The notes under the pieces are model-generated. The model was not told the DNA's origin. It did no database searches and saw only the letters and a program-made list of their open reading frames with translations. Of a stretch of DNA of 42,617 bases, positions 16,701-24,474 are shown piece by piece. The stretch is from the NCBI GenBank assembly GCA_937967405.1, contig CALCJV010000127.1, forward strand, positions 1 to 42,617. The letters are read 5' to 3'. Made by a program: the position numbers and the translations under genes. Source of the DNA: an uncultured Chloroflexales bacterium. GTDB lineage: Bacteria > Chloroflexota > Chloroflexia > Chloroflexales > Chloroflexaceae. How positions within the stretch are numbered: position 1 is the first letter of the stretch; every line of letters begins with the position of its first letter.

Positions 16701-17966
16701 TTATGCCCACTCCAGCAAGGCCACACATTCGATGTGTGGGGTGTGCGGGAACATATCCACTGGCTGCACCTCGATCAGGCGGTAGCCACCCTCCAGCAAG
16801 ATCGCCACATCCCGCGCTAGCACGCCCGGATGACAGGCGACGTAGGCAATCCGGTGCGGCTTGCGTTCGAGCAAGGCGGCCAGCACCCGTGCATTGCAGC
16901 CACGGCGGGGTGGGTCGAGGATGGCTGCATCGAGGGTGGGGCGCAGGGTCGGCAGGATGGCTTCAACCGCTCCGGTGTAGAAATGTACATTGGTAATCCC
17001 ATTGATGGCGACATTCGCTTGCCCATCCTGCACGGCCTGCGGATTCTGCTCAATGGCAAGCACCTGCCGGACATGGCGGGCCAACGGCAATGCGAACGCG
17101 CCAACGCCGCAGTAGGCATCCAGTAGGGTCATGTCGGCGTGCGGTGCAAGCATGCGCTGGATCACGCCGAGCAGCACCTCTGCCTGTGCCGTGTTGGTTT
17201 GGAAGAAGCTGAAGGGTGAAAGGATAAAGGTGATCCCACCTAGCTCCTCGTGCAGGGTCACTGGCTCATCCGGCGCAAGGGCAACCCCCGCTAGCGCAGG
17301 CACAAAGCTCTGCCAGCGCACGGCAAACCGCCGATGCACACGGGCGGGGCGGGGCAGATCAAGCAGGGCTGCCACCACATAGCCCGCTGCGGCACTGCCC
17401 CGCAAGAGCACCCCGCCGGGCAGTGGCTCGGCTTGCTCAAGCACATCCTCAATGGCAATCCGCATGCCGTGTAGGGCGGCATTCAGTGCGGGCAGGAGCG
17501 TGGGATCGGCGGGCAGATCACGCACCTGCTGCGTGCCCATTGCATAGTAGCCAATCTGCAATGTATCTGGGTGCTGCCCAGCAAGGTGGAGGCGGGCGGT
17601 GTTGCGGTAGTTCCATAGCTGTGGGGCAGGGAGCATAGGGGCGATGGGCGGCTCGGCAAGGCGGGCGAGCTTCTGCACCTGTTCACGTAAAATAGACTGC
17701 TTGAACTGGAGCTGGGCTGGGTAGGCGATGTGCTGCCAGAGCAGATGATCGGCATGCGGCAGGCGTGGCACAACTCGCTCTGGCGCAGGTGCGTAGACCT
17801 CTAGCACATGCCCGCGCATGTAGGCCGCAGTTTCCTGCGTGATCTGCACCAATACCCGTTCGTGGGGGAGTGCCCCCGCGACAAACACCACTTTGCCTGC
17901 GCTACGGGCAACGCCTGTGCCGCCCTGCGCCATACCGGTGATCGTTAGTTCCAATGTTGCTGGCAC
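16701..17966 (-). CDS. TrmA/RlmD-family RNA (uracil-5-)-methyltransferase
   Basis: The 421-residue SAM-dependent enzyme forms 5-methyluridine in 23S rRNA or tRNA. The GTG start is fixed by AGGAGG seven bases upstream; the 17 upstream residues are discarded. It has an N-terminal TRAM domain (about 1-60, LTITGMAQGGTGVAR), a central RNA-binding part, then the methyltransferase fold with TLLDAYCGVGAFALPLA (SAM loop), AILDPPRRG and the nucleophile Cys in YVACHPGVLARD. The N-terminal Fe-S motif usual in RlmD (CxxxxxCGGC..QH) is replaced by LPHADHLLWQHIAYPAQLQFKQ-like sequence without cysteines. The fold is therefore clear, but RlmD, RlmCD or TrmA specificity cannot be decided. It lies 60 bases behind the recombinase gene. 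Confidence 0.88.
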   Translation of the reverse strand: MPATLELTITGMAQGGTGVARSAGKVVFVAGALPHERVLVQITQETAAYMRGHVLEVYAPAPERVVPRLPHADHLLWQHIAYPAQLQFKQSILREQVQKLARLAEPPIAPMLPAPQLWNYRNTARLHLAGQHPDTLQIGYYAMGTQQVRDLPADPTLLPALNAALHGMRIAIEDVLEQAEPLPGGVLLRGSAAAGYVVAALLDLPRPARVHRRFAVRWQSFVPALAGVALAPDEPVTLHEELGGITFILSPFSFFQTNTAQAEVLLGVIQRMLAPHADMTLLDAYCGVGAFALPLARHVRQVLAIEQNPQAVQDGQANVAINGITNVHFYTGAVEAILPTLRPTLDAAILDPPRRGCNARVLAALLERKPHRIAYVACHPGVLARDVAILLEGGYRLIEVQPVDMFPHTPHIECVALLEWA

Positions 17967-18026
17967 GGTTGTGCCTCCTGTCTGCTTCTGCCAACCCTTG
18001 TACGCGATCCCGCGCACGTTACGCAG

Positions 18027-19211
18027 TTATGCAAATGGCAATGGATCGGCACTGAACTGGTCATGCACTTCCTGTAGCTGAATGTCGCGGTAGCGGGCAT
18101 AGTAGCTGCGCGTGACTTCAACGCTCCGGTGGCGGAGAATCTGCGAGACTTCCGCGAGGTCTACCCCTTCGTTGAGGAGGTGGTAGCCGACGAAGTGGCG
18201 GAAGGTGTGCGGTGACGTTTGGCGCAACAGATCGGCTTCGTCGTGCTTGCCCTCGATCACCATCCGCTGGGCTACCATTTCGGCGGCCTCGCGCACGATG
18301 CGCCAGCCGCTTGAGCGGCTCAGGCGTGCGCCGGCTGTGCGCCGATCATACGCCTCAAAGAGGGGTGCTGCGGCGGGCGGGTACTCGCGGGCTTCGAGGT
18401 AGGCAGCGAGGGCTTGCTCGGCACTGCGGCGCACGAAGATCACGCCTTGCCGCCGCCCTTTGGCATAGACTGGGGCCCGGCTGAGGATGTGCCGATCCCG
18501 ACATACGTCGCCGATATTCAAGCCGAGTGCTTCTGAGATGCGTGCCGCCGATGAGAAGAGCAGATGCAACAGCGCGGCATTGCGGAGCCGGATGAGGCGC
18601 AGGCGAGCAGTGCGGTCGCCATCGGGGGGCGGGCGATCATAGTAGGCAACCACCCGCCGCAAGTCGGGCGGCGTTGGGGCGACTGGTTCGGGGAGGCGGG
18701 GGAGGATGCGGGCCAGCTCAGCGCGGGCAACGCTGGTGGTGAAGGCGAGTGCGCCGTAGCTCTCGATCAGCGTGAGAAAGCCGAGCAGGGGACGGGTATA
18801 GCTGTGAATCGAACGCGCAGCCAGCGGCGTTGCGGGGGTCGTCTGGGCTGCTGCGCGTTGCGATAAATTATAACTACGTGAACGCAGCAGACGCACATAG
18901 AGGAGCAGGTCATCGAGGGTGAGGGTGGCAACGGTGGGCCGCGCTTGGCGTTCAAGCCAGCGCAGGAAGAGTTCCAGTGCCGTGCGGTAGCTGTTGATCG
19001 TTTGGCGCGAGTGGTGGCGTTGGTCTTCTTGACGGGCGGCATCCTGCTGATCGTGGGCAAATTCCAAGTCCAGCGCATCTAGCCCAGCGGTCTCTAGGCG
19101 AGCCAGCCAGATCTGCCCCGCCAGCACTAGGGGCATCTCTGGGGTGATTGGCTGGTGCGCGAGCTGTACTAACGCCGCGAGTGTGTGGGGGGGGACATGC
19201 TCAGCCGTCAT
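18027..19211 (-). CDS. Tyrosine recombinase/integrase, XerC/D-like
   Basis: The 394 residues comprise an N-terminal SAM-like DNA-binding domain (about 68-160, SRQTINSYRTALELFLRWLE) and a catalytic domain with the complete set R224 (SAARISEALGL), K251 (VYAKGRRQ), H335/R338 (SPHTFRHF), H361 (ILRHRSVEVT) and nucleophile Y370 in RSYYARY. It is longer than XerC/D (about 300) because of a 65-residue N-terminal extension rich in acidic and Gln residues and a charged C-terminus. It should cut and rejoin DNA at a specific site. No flanking att or dif site is recognisable here. It overlaps the upstream membrane-protein gene by ATGA, so the two are translated together. It could be the chromosomal Xer or an integrase domesticated in a core region. 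Confidence 0.88.
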   Translation of the reverse strand: MTAEHVPPHTLAALVQLAHQPITPEMPLVLAGQIWLARLETAGLDALDLEFAHDQQDAARQEDQRHHSRQTINSYRTALELFLRWLERQARPTVATLTLDDLLLYVRLLRSRSYNLSQRAAAQTTPATPLAARSIHSYTRPLLGFLTLIESYGALAFTTSVARAELARILPRLPEPVAPTPPDLRRVVAYYDRPPPDGDRTARLRLIRLRNAALLHLLFSSAARISEALGLNIGDVCRDRHILSRAPVYAKGRRQGVIFVRRSAEQALAAYLEAREYPPAAAPLFEAYDRRTAGARLSRSSGWRIVREAAEMVAQRMVIEGKHDEADLLRQTSPHTFRHFVGYHLLNEGVDLAEVSQILRHRSVEVTRSYYARYRDIQLQEVHDQFSADPLPFA

Positions 19212-20020
19212 ACAGGGCCTACTCCGAGAAACTGGCGCAGATCATGCACGAGTGGCTCTAGCTGTGGATATTCCGGCTGGCTATCTTTGTAGCTGTGGGT
19301 GATGCGTTGCACGCTTCCGGATGGGAACACCACCGTCACCCACGAGCGGCGATGCTCGTGATCGCGCAGGATGCGGTAATCGGAGGTGCGTTCGATCCGA
19401 ACCGCGCAGGGCGTTTCGGGCATCACCTGCTGCCCCATAATGCGCTGCTTGATCATGACAAGAGGGCCGTCCGAGCGGTCAAATTCCCATCGCCGCACCT
19501 GTAGTGCAATCTGGGCATGGCCGATAGCAATCAGCACTGCACCAGCTACCACGTTGAGGAATTCATGCTCCACCTGCTGGTTTTGGCGCAGCGATAATGT
19601 GCGCCCTTGCGGGTTTTCGAGATAGCGGGCGATGCGCGTTGCCAGTACTTGCACCTTGCCAAATTCAGCACTGTAAAAGTAGGGCACGATCACCTCGCCT
19701 TGATCGGCAACTAAGACGATCTGATCGCGGCGCACCTGAAACCGCCCCGTGCCGATGGTGGTAGCTTCGGTAACATACACTGCTAGCACATTGGTGAGTT
19801 CGGTGGTATATACGCCCGATAGGCGATGCTCTTCGATGAGGCACGTCACCGAACGATTGGCAACTGGGCTACACGTCAAGGTGGTGTACTCAATGACATA
19901 GCTGATCGAAGCTAAGGCAATAATGCCTAACACGATCAGCAACCCTCCGAGCAAGATGTCGTTGCGAAGGGTGCTGTTGCGAACAATAAAAGTTGTTTCG
20001 GTTCGTTCAAACAGTTTCAC
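19208..20020 (-). CDS. Two-TM membrane protein with beta-rich domains, coupled to the recombinase gene
   Basis: The 270-residue protein starts at GTG with only a weak Shine-Dalgarno sequence (AGGCTTACCGC). The membrane helices are about 22-44 (LLGGLLIVLGIIALASISYVI) and 155-172. The first extracytoplasmic part has two Cys residues (CSPVANRSVTC) that could form a disulfide. The last 85 residues are beta-rich and end LEPLVHDLRQFLGVGPV. I do not recognise a family. The overall plan (helical membrane hairpin, beta domain, terminal helix ending in [FI]LGV) resembles the plus-strand protein at 16002-16655. The stop codon overlaps the start of the recombinase gene by four bases. Confidence 0.7.
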   Translation of the reverse strand: MKLFERTETTFIVRNSTLRNDILLGGLLIVLGIIALASISYVIEYTTLTCSPVANRSVTCLIEEHRLSGVYTTELTNVLAVYVTEATTIGTGRFQVRRDQIVLVADQGEVIVPYFYSAEFGKVQVLATRIARYLENPQGRTLSLRQNQQVEHEFLNVVAGAVLIAIGHAQIALQVRRWEFDRSDGPLVMIKQRIMGQQVMPETPCAVRIERTSDYRILRDHEHRRSWVTVVFPSGSVQRITHSYKDSQPEYPQLEPLVHDLRQFLGVGPV

Positions 20021-20162
20021 GCGGTAAGCCTACGTGATTAGCACTCTGTTTTGACATGATACCAGATTCTTGGAGGAGCGTGGACAGGGGAAAGCGCGGG
20101 AAGCTCGACCAGCACATCTCTGGGCGTTCTTTTTGTTGTCAATTGTTTGAGCATATTTTTAC

Positions 20163-20191
20163 TTGCCTAGGAATACTCCGTATGCTATAAT
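20163..20191 (+). promoter_or_regulatory. Strong plus-strand promoter with no gene behind it
   Basis: TTGCCT (20163-20168), 17 bases, then TATAAT (20186-20191) preceded by TG one base upstream (TGCTATAAT, a perfect extended -10). The predicted transcription start is near 20198. The next 250 bases contain no convincing reading frame and run towards the 3' end of fabD on the opposite strand. Confidence 0.55.
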
Positions 20192-20197
20192 TTGTAT

Positions 20198-20436
20198 AAA
20201 GCTGGCGGAACCGTATCATTCGTCCACTCGCTTACCTATTGCAACGTAGGCTTAGCTGGTACGAGTGCCGGATAGCACATTGGGCAGCTCATGCTTGCCC
20301 GTTTGGATTGTATCTTTTGTTGCCCTGCTGAAAGACGAAATAGTGAAACAAATGCAGCGAATTCTGCTGGGGTAGTCAAGCAACGCAGGCTTTCATATGG
20401 GGGGGCGCATTTTGTCGGGTTCTCTGCGCCACCCCC
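20198..20436 (+). ncRNA. Candidate structured small RNA, no known family recognised
   Basis: The stretch lies behind a near-consensus promoter and folds in series: CACTCG/CGAGTG (20225-20230 with 20262-20267) enclosing CCTA/TAGG (20235-20238 with 20247-20250); alternatively GTGC/GCAC (20265-20268 with 20275-20278); GGGCA/TGCCC (20282-20286 with 20296-20300); and a final GC-rich hairpin at 20399-20436. I see no tRNA-like ends (tmRNA), no GAGGAAAGTC (RNase P) and no SRP tetraloop helix. It could also be the 5' leader of the minus-strand gene at 20020. The extent is a guess from promoter to hairpin. Confidence 0.3.
20399..20436. terminator. GC-rich hairpin just past fabD, possible terminator for either strand
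   Basis: GGGGG plus GGCGCA (20399-20409) pairs with TGCGCC plus CCCCC (20425-20436), 11 bp with one bulged A and a 15-base loop. It begins 10 bases after the fabD stop. Neither side has a T-tract, so it would be a pause or processing hairpin rather than a classical intrinsic terminator. The other parts of the gap 20021-20445 show no gene. Confidence 0.45.
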
Positions 20437-20445
20437 GCTTCACAT

Positions 20446-21528
20446 TTAGGGTGTATCTCCTTGCGGCACTTCCTGCACTATGGGGGGCGTGCCGTTGGTG
20501 CTATCTGGGGCATGTATACCGTTTGAATCACGTGTGCCATTCCAGCCGTTTGGCGCGGGTAATCGCTGCGTTCTGTGTCCATTGCGGCTGACCCGCATTG
20601 CCTCTAGCTCAGCGAGCGTGCCAAGGGTGATCTGTCGTGCTGTCGGCACAATCCGTTTGACTAAACCCGATAGCACCCGTCCGGGGCCAATCTCTACAAA
20701 CGTTTGGATTCCGCGAGCAGCCATGCTTTGCACACTGGCAGTCCAGCGCACCGGCGCGTCAATCTGGGCTTCTAATTCGCTGCGTACTTCGTTGGCCCGC
20801 TGCACTGGCGCAGCATTAACATTGCCAATCAAGGGGATGCGTAGATCGTTGAGTGGGGCGGTATGCAGGAACTGGCGCATCTTCTGGGCAGCGGCGGCCA
20901 TTAGGGGCGAATGGAAGGCTGCACTCACTCGCAGCGGAAGGACTCGCCGTGCGCCGTGCTGGCGGGCCAGTGCACTGGCTTGCTCGACTGCATGGGCCGC
21001 CCCGCTAATCACGAGTTGATCGGGCGTGTTATAGTTGGCAATCACGACCATGGCCCCTAGCTCAGCTTGGACTTGGCGGCAGACGTGATCGAGAGTCAGC
21101 TCATCCAGTCCAATCACAGCTGCCATCGTGCCTTCGTGGGCGGCGGCCATTAGCTCGCCGCGCCGCCGCACCAGCCGCAAGGCGGTTTCCAGATCGAGGC
21201 TCCCGCCCGCGACCAGCGCAGAATACTCACCGAGACTATGCCCTGCCACCGCGTGGGGGGCCAACAGATCAGGCAATAGCTCCACGTCGGCGTGGGTATG
21301 TAGTGCCCGCAACGTTGCAATGCTTGTCGTAAGGAGGGCGGGCTGGGCATTCTCGGTTGCCATCAACTCCGCTTCAGGGCCTTCAAAACAGAGCCGCGTT
21401 AAATCAAAGCCGAGAACCTGATCGGCCAGATCAAATACCTCGCGGGCGGCTGGTTGGTGGTCATACAGATCCCGCCCCATGCCCACGTACTGTGAACCTT
21501 GACCGGGGAAGATCCACGCCGTTTTCAT
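20446..21528 (-). CDS. fabD: Malonyl-CoA:ACP transacylase
   Basis: The 360-residue enzyme loads malonate from CoA onto acyl carrier protein for fatty acid synthesis in the cytosol. It starts MKTAWIFPGQGSQ with GAGGAGA upstream; the eight earlier residues lack support. The nucleophile is S98 in GHSLGEYSA, the catalytic His206 lies in AFHSPLM, and the conserved ETALRLVRRRGELM segment is present. The catalytic fold ends near residue 308, leaving a 50-residue hydrophilic tail rich in Asn, Gly and Pro, longer than the usual 310-residue family members. It follows fabH after 50 bases; no fabG or acpP follows it. Confidence 0.95.
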   Translation of the reverse strand: MKTAWIFPGQGSQYVGMGRDLYDHQPAAREVFDLADQVLGFDLTRLCFEGPEAELMATENAQPALLTTSIATLRALHTHADVELLPDLLAPHAVAGHSLGEYSALVAGGSLDLETALRLVRRRGELMAAAHEGTMAAVIGLDELTLDHVCRQVQAELGAMVVIANYNTPDQLVISGAAHAVEQASALARQHGARRVLPLRVSAAFHSPLMAAAAQKMRQFLHTAPLNDLRIPLIGNVNAAPVQRANEVRSELEAQIDAPVRWTASVQSMAARGIQTFVEIGPGRVLSGLVKRIVPTARQITLGTLAELEAMRVSRNGHRTQRLPAPNGWNGTRDSNGIHAPDSTNGTPPIVQEVPQGDTP

Positions 21529-21578
21529 GCTTGCTCTCCTCGTATTCAGCATATTCTCGAGCCATTATTGGGGCACGC

Positions 21579-22586
21579 TCACGGTTCGAAGGTTGTAGGC
21601 ACACCCCAGCGTACCACCGCCGATGCCCACGTAAAGCCACCCCCGAACGCACTCAGTAACACGCGGCTGCCCGACGTGAGCCAGCCTGCTGCTGCTGCTT
21701 CGCAGAGCGCGAGCGGAACCGATGCGGCGGAGGTGTTGCCGTAGCGTTCGAGATTCACAAAAATCCGTTCGCGGGGCATCCTGAGGCGGTTGGCAAGCGC
21801 ATCAATAATACGGATATTCGCTTGATGGGGGATCATGACATCAATTGCATCAATCGTCAAGTCTGCTGCGGCAACCGCTTCGAGCGCGGAGGAGGTCATC
21901 TCACGCACGGCATGGCGATAGACTTCGCTGCCGTTCATGGTGAAAAAGTGGGCCCCCGCGTCGAGCAGTTCGGGGGTGAGCGGCTGGCGTGTGCCGCCTG
22001 CGGCACGCACCATATGCGGTTCGTGTTGCCCCGCCGAGCGCAGCACTGCGCTTAGCAGGCCGAATGGTTCTGGGGTAGCTTGCAACACCACCGCGCCAGC
22101 TCCATCGCCAAACAAGACACACGTTGCACGGTCGTGCCAATTGAGGATGTGGCTAAACAGATCGGCAGCAATGACCAGCACCGTGCGGTGTGCACCACTC
22201 TGGATCATGCGCGTGCCAACCGTCAAGCCATAGACGAAGCCACTACACGCCGCCACCAGATCGAATGCGCCCGCGTGAGGTAAATGGAGATTGGCTTGCA
22301 CGGTACACGCGGTAGCAGGGAAGAGCCGATCTGGAGTGCAGGTGGCGAGGATCACCAGCTCGATTTGCGCTGGATCAATGCTGGCTTGGGCTATCGCCTG
22401 CTGGGCAGCGGCGGTTGCCAAAACGGAGGTATACTCATCAGGCGCAGCAAGCCGTCGCTGCACAATGCCGGTGCGTGAGCGAATCCACTCATCCGAGGTA
22501 TCAACCAGTGTGGTCAGTTCAGCATTGGAGACCACTCGCGCTGGTACGGCCATGCCCCAGCCGGTAATCGCTGCATAGTGCTGCAT
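21579..22586 (-). CDS. fabH: 3-oxoacyl-ACP synthase III
   Basis: The 335-residue thiolase-fold enzyme condenses acyl-CoA with malonyl-ACP to start fatty acid chains. The catalytic triad is visible: C114 (VAACSGFVYG), H254 (IPHQANIRI) and N284 (ERYGNTSAASVP). SDEWIRSRTGI near residue 31 and the C-terminal LLSAFGGGFTWASAVVRW are typical. The length is normal. There is no evident Shine-Dalgarno sequence before the ATG. It lies between rpmF and fabD, the common rpmF-(plsX)-fabH-fabD order but without plsX. Confidence 0.95.
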   Translation of the reverse strand: MQHYAAITGWGMAVPARVVSNAELTTLVDTSDEWIRSRTGIVQRRLAAPDEYTSVLATAAAQQAIAQASIDPAQIELVILATCTPDRLFPATACTVQANLHLPHAGAFDLVAACSGFVYGLTVGTRMIQSGAHRTVLVIAADLFSHILNWHDRATCVLFGDGAGAVVLQATPEPFGLLSAVLRSAGQHEPHMVRAAGGTRQPLTPELLDAGAHFFTMNGSEVYRHAVREMTSSALEAVAAADLTIDAIDVMIPHQANIRIIDALANRLRMPRERIFVNLERYGNTSAASVPLALCEAAAAGWLTSGSRVLLSAFGGGFTWASAVVRWGVPTTFEP

Positions 22587-22700
22587 GCGCGTTTGGATGT
22601 GCCACTCTCATCACAAGCTCACTCGCAAGATGCTGAAGGTGTTGTTCTCGCCACGCGAGGAGCATTGGGATCACGCTATACGCAATGCGGAACGAACGTT

Positions 22701-22895
22701 CTAGTCGTTATCGCGCGAACGGACAACCAGCACTTGTCGCCCACGATAGTAGCCACATACTTTGCACACCCGATGCGGTTGCATCATACTGCCACAGTTA
22801 GAACATGTCACCAGATGCGGAGCTTTCAGCACCTGATGGCGACGGCGATGGCCACGCTGGTGGCGCGACACTTTATGTTTGGGCAGGGCCCCCAT
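22701..22895 (-). CDS. rpmF: Large-subunit ribosomal protein bL32
   Basis: The 64 residues have the typical basic N-terminus (GALPKHKVSRHQRGHRRRHQ) and a zinc ribbon formed by CSNCG and CKVCG, so this is the zinc-binding (C+) form. GGAG six bases upstream fixes the start. It follows yceD, the conserved pairing. The 114 bases between it and fabH show no clear element. Confidence 0.95.
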   Translation of the reverse strand: MGALPKHKVSRHQRGHRRRHQVLKAPHLVTCSNCGSMMQPHRVCKVCGYYRGRQVLVVRSRDND

Positions 22896-22970
22896 AGTTG
22901 TCTCCTTCCTTATTCACAGGCTTTTGGGCTAACTTCTTCCAATCACGGCGCATCCCGCTCTAGCGCGGCC

Positions 22971-23516
22971 TCATTTCTGCTCCGGTGCAGATGGGTGGTG
23001 GAGCAATGCCCGCAACACCGCTAGCCGTGCATCACTCCCTTCAGCAATATCGGCGGGGTCTTCGGCATCATCGCCAACGCTATAACTGACGGGCTGATGC
23101 CGATAAGCTGGACTGATCGGCTTGATCGGCAATTCGAGCAGCGTGTACTCGCGGATCACCTCGCCAATGTCGGCCATATGCGAGCCATCGAGCCGAAAGT
23201 CTTCAGCATCGGCAAGCTGCGGCACAGCTGCGCCAGTGAATATATCTACGACTGCGTGCATCTCTTCACGCACATCAATGGCGATCACGGCATCGAAGGG
23301 TTCGAGCGAACGCACGCATGTCAAGGTAACAATTCCTTGCGATCTGATCCACGCAAACACGCCTGAAGCGGTGCGAGTAAACTGCACCGCGCCACTAATC
23401 TCGCGCAGATTGAGCTGCTCATCAAGTGCGAGCTGCGGCTCCTCGAAGGTGTAGCTGCGTTTCGCGCCGATTGGCTCGCGGAGTAATTGGGCTACATTGA
23501 ATTTGAGGGTAGTCAT
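22971..23516 (-). CDS. yceD: YceD/DUF177 family protein
   Basis: The 181-residue protein is recognised from the family pattern (QLNLREISGAVQFTRTASGVFAWIRSQGIVTLTCVRSLEPF...E) and from its invariant place before rpmF. Family members are linked to 23S rRNA accumulation and to large-subunit assembly in plants and bacteria. The C-terminal acidic stretch (DDAEDPADIAEGSDAR) is typical. Family members usually carry Cys pairs; here only one Cys (TCVRSLEPF) is evident. AAGG eight bases before the ATG gives an acceptable start. Confidence 0.88.
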   Translation of the reverse strand: MTTLKFNVAQLLREPIGAKRSYTFEEPQLALDEQLNLREISGAVQFTRTASGVFAWIRSQGIVTLTCVRSLEPFDAVIAIDVREEMHAVVDIFTGAAVPQLADAEDFRLDGSHMADIGEVIREYTLLELPIKPISPAYRHQPVSYSVGDDAEDPADIAEGSDARLAVLRALLHHPSAPEQK

Positions 23517-23550
23517 ACGGTGGGCCTTGCTAGATTACCCATGATAGCTG

Positions 23551-23970
23551 TTATTCGACGTGGCTCAGCGATTCAAGCCCATTCCGCACACTCGTCAACA
23601 GCTTCACAAGTTGTTCATCCAAATCTTCCAGTACCTCACGGGCATACACATCGGCTCCATTGCGGATTGCAATCGCTTCCTGCTCAGCTTGCAACAGTAT
23701 CCGTTCGCGTTCAGCTTGCACTGCATCCAGCAAGCCTTGTTCGGTCAGCACTTGCTGTACCCGGGCTTGGGCTTCATTCAGCAGGCGTTCTTGCTCTTGC
23801 ACCACGCGCCGCGCCTGCTTGATCTCATCCGGCACAGCAACCCGCATTTTGTCCACAATATCGAGAATCTTGTCTTCGTTTACCAGCACCATGCCAAATG
23901 GCAACCGCCGCCCATCCGCCAGTACATCCTCAAGTTCATCAATCAGTTCATCGAGGCTGCTGTCACTCAC
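23551..23970 (-). CDS. Coiled-coil protein of unknown function (F0F1 subunit b-like)
   Basis: The 139 residues start at GTG with GAGG about seven bases upstream. A short N-terminal acidic helix (SLDELIDELEDVLADG) is followed by a long charged coiled coil from about residue 45 to 120 (ARRVVQEQERLLNEAQARVQQ; QAERERILLQAEQEA). It has no membrane segment. It superficially resembles the stalk subunit b of ATP synthase and DivIVA-type proteins, but the context (coaD upstream, yceD downstream) suggests a conserved housekeeping protein without a named role. Confidence 0.75.
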   Translation of the reverse strand: MSDSSLDELIDELEDVLADGRRLPFGMVLVNEDKILDIVDKMRVAVPDEIKQARRVVQEQERLLNEAQARVQQVLTEQGLLDAVQAERERILLQAEQEAIAIRNGADVYAREVLEDLDEQLVKLLTSVRNGLESLSHVE

Positions 23971-23991
23971 TCTCGCACCTCTGCCGGCTTC

Positions 23992-24474
23992 CTACTCAGC
24001 GTGTCCAAATTTGCGCCGCAGTGCTCGGACTACATGCGCCGGAACCATATTACCTACATCGCCGCCAAGCGTTGCGACTTCGCGCACGATGCTGGAACTT
24101 ACGAATGAGTATTGCGGACTCGCCATCAAAATCACTTGCTCAATGTCTGGATTGAGGGCTTGGTTCACATGGGCGATCTGCTTTTCGTGCCCGAAATCAA
24201 TCACATCCCGTAAGCCGCGCACAATCACTCGGGCCCCAATCGCCTGTGCATACTCAACGGTGAGGATTGAATACGCCCGCACCGTAATGGTCGGGTAGGC
24301 TTGCACCGCTTCGCGCATAAGCGCAACACGCTCTTCCGTTGAGAACAGCAGCCGCTTGTTAGGGCGATCAAAGACGGCGACTACCACGTGATCAAAAATA
24401 CGCGCCGCCCGCACCGCCGTATCAAGATGTCCAAACGTAACCGGATCAAAGCTGCCCGGATAGAGTGCGATCAT
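23992..24474 (-). CDS. coaD: Phosphopantetheine adenylyltransferase
   Basis: The 160-residue enzyme makes dephospho-CoA from 4'-phosphopantetheine and ATP, the penultimate step of CoA synthesis. It has the nucleotidyltransferase motif YPGSFDPVTFGHLD (5-18), the RGLRDVIDFGHEKQIAHVN region (about 88-106) and the second ATP motif VSSSIVREVA. The length is normal. The start lies inside the 3' end of rsmD (29-base overlap), so translation is coupled with rRNA modification, an arrangement common in bacteria. Confidence 0.96.
   Translation of the reverse strand: MIALYPGSFDPVTFGHLDTAVRAARIFDHVVVAVFDRPNKRLLFSTEERVALMREAVQAYPTITVRAYSILTVEYAQAIGARVIVRGLRDVIDFGHEKQIAHVNQALNPDIEQVILMASPQYSFVSSSIVREVATLGGDVGNMVPAHVVRALRRKFGHAE

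Noticed and set aside
18027-19211. Integrase of a resident prophage or genomic island
   Set aside because: Neighbours are housekeeping or conserved genes; no att repeats, tRNA target or phage genes are visible, so only a recombinase call is made.
20021-20445. tRNA, tmRNA, RNase P or SRP RNA in the large gap
   Set aside because: No acceptor/T-arm pattern, no CCA end, no GAGGAAAGTC-type core and no SRP tetraloop helix on either strand.
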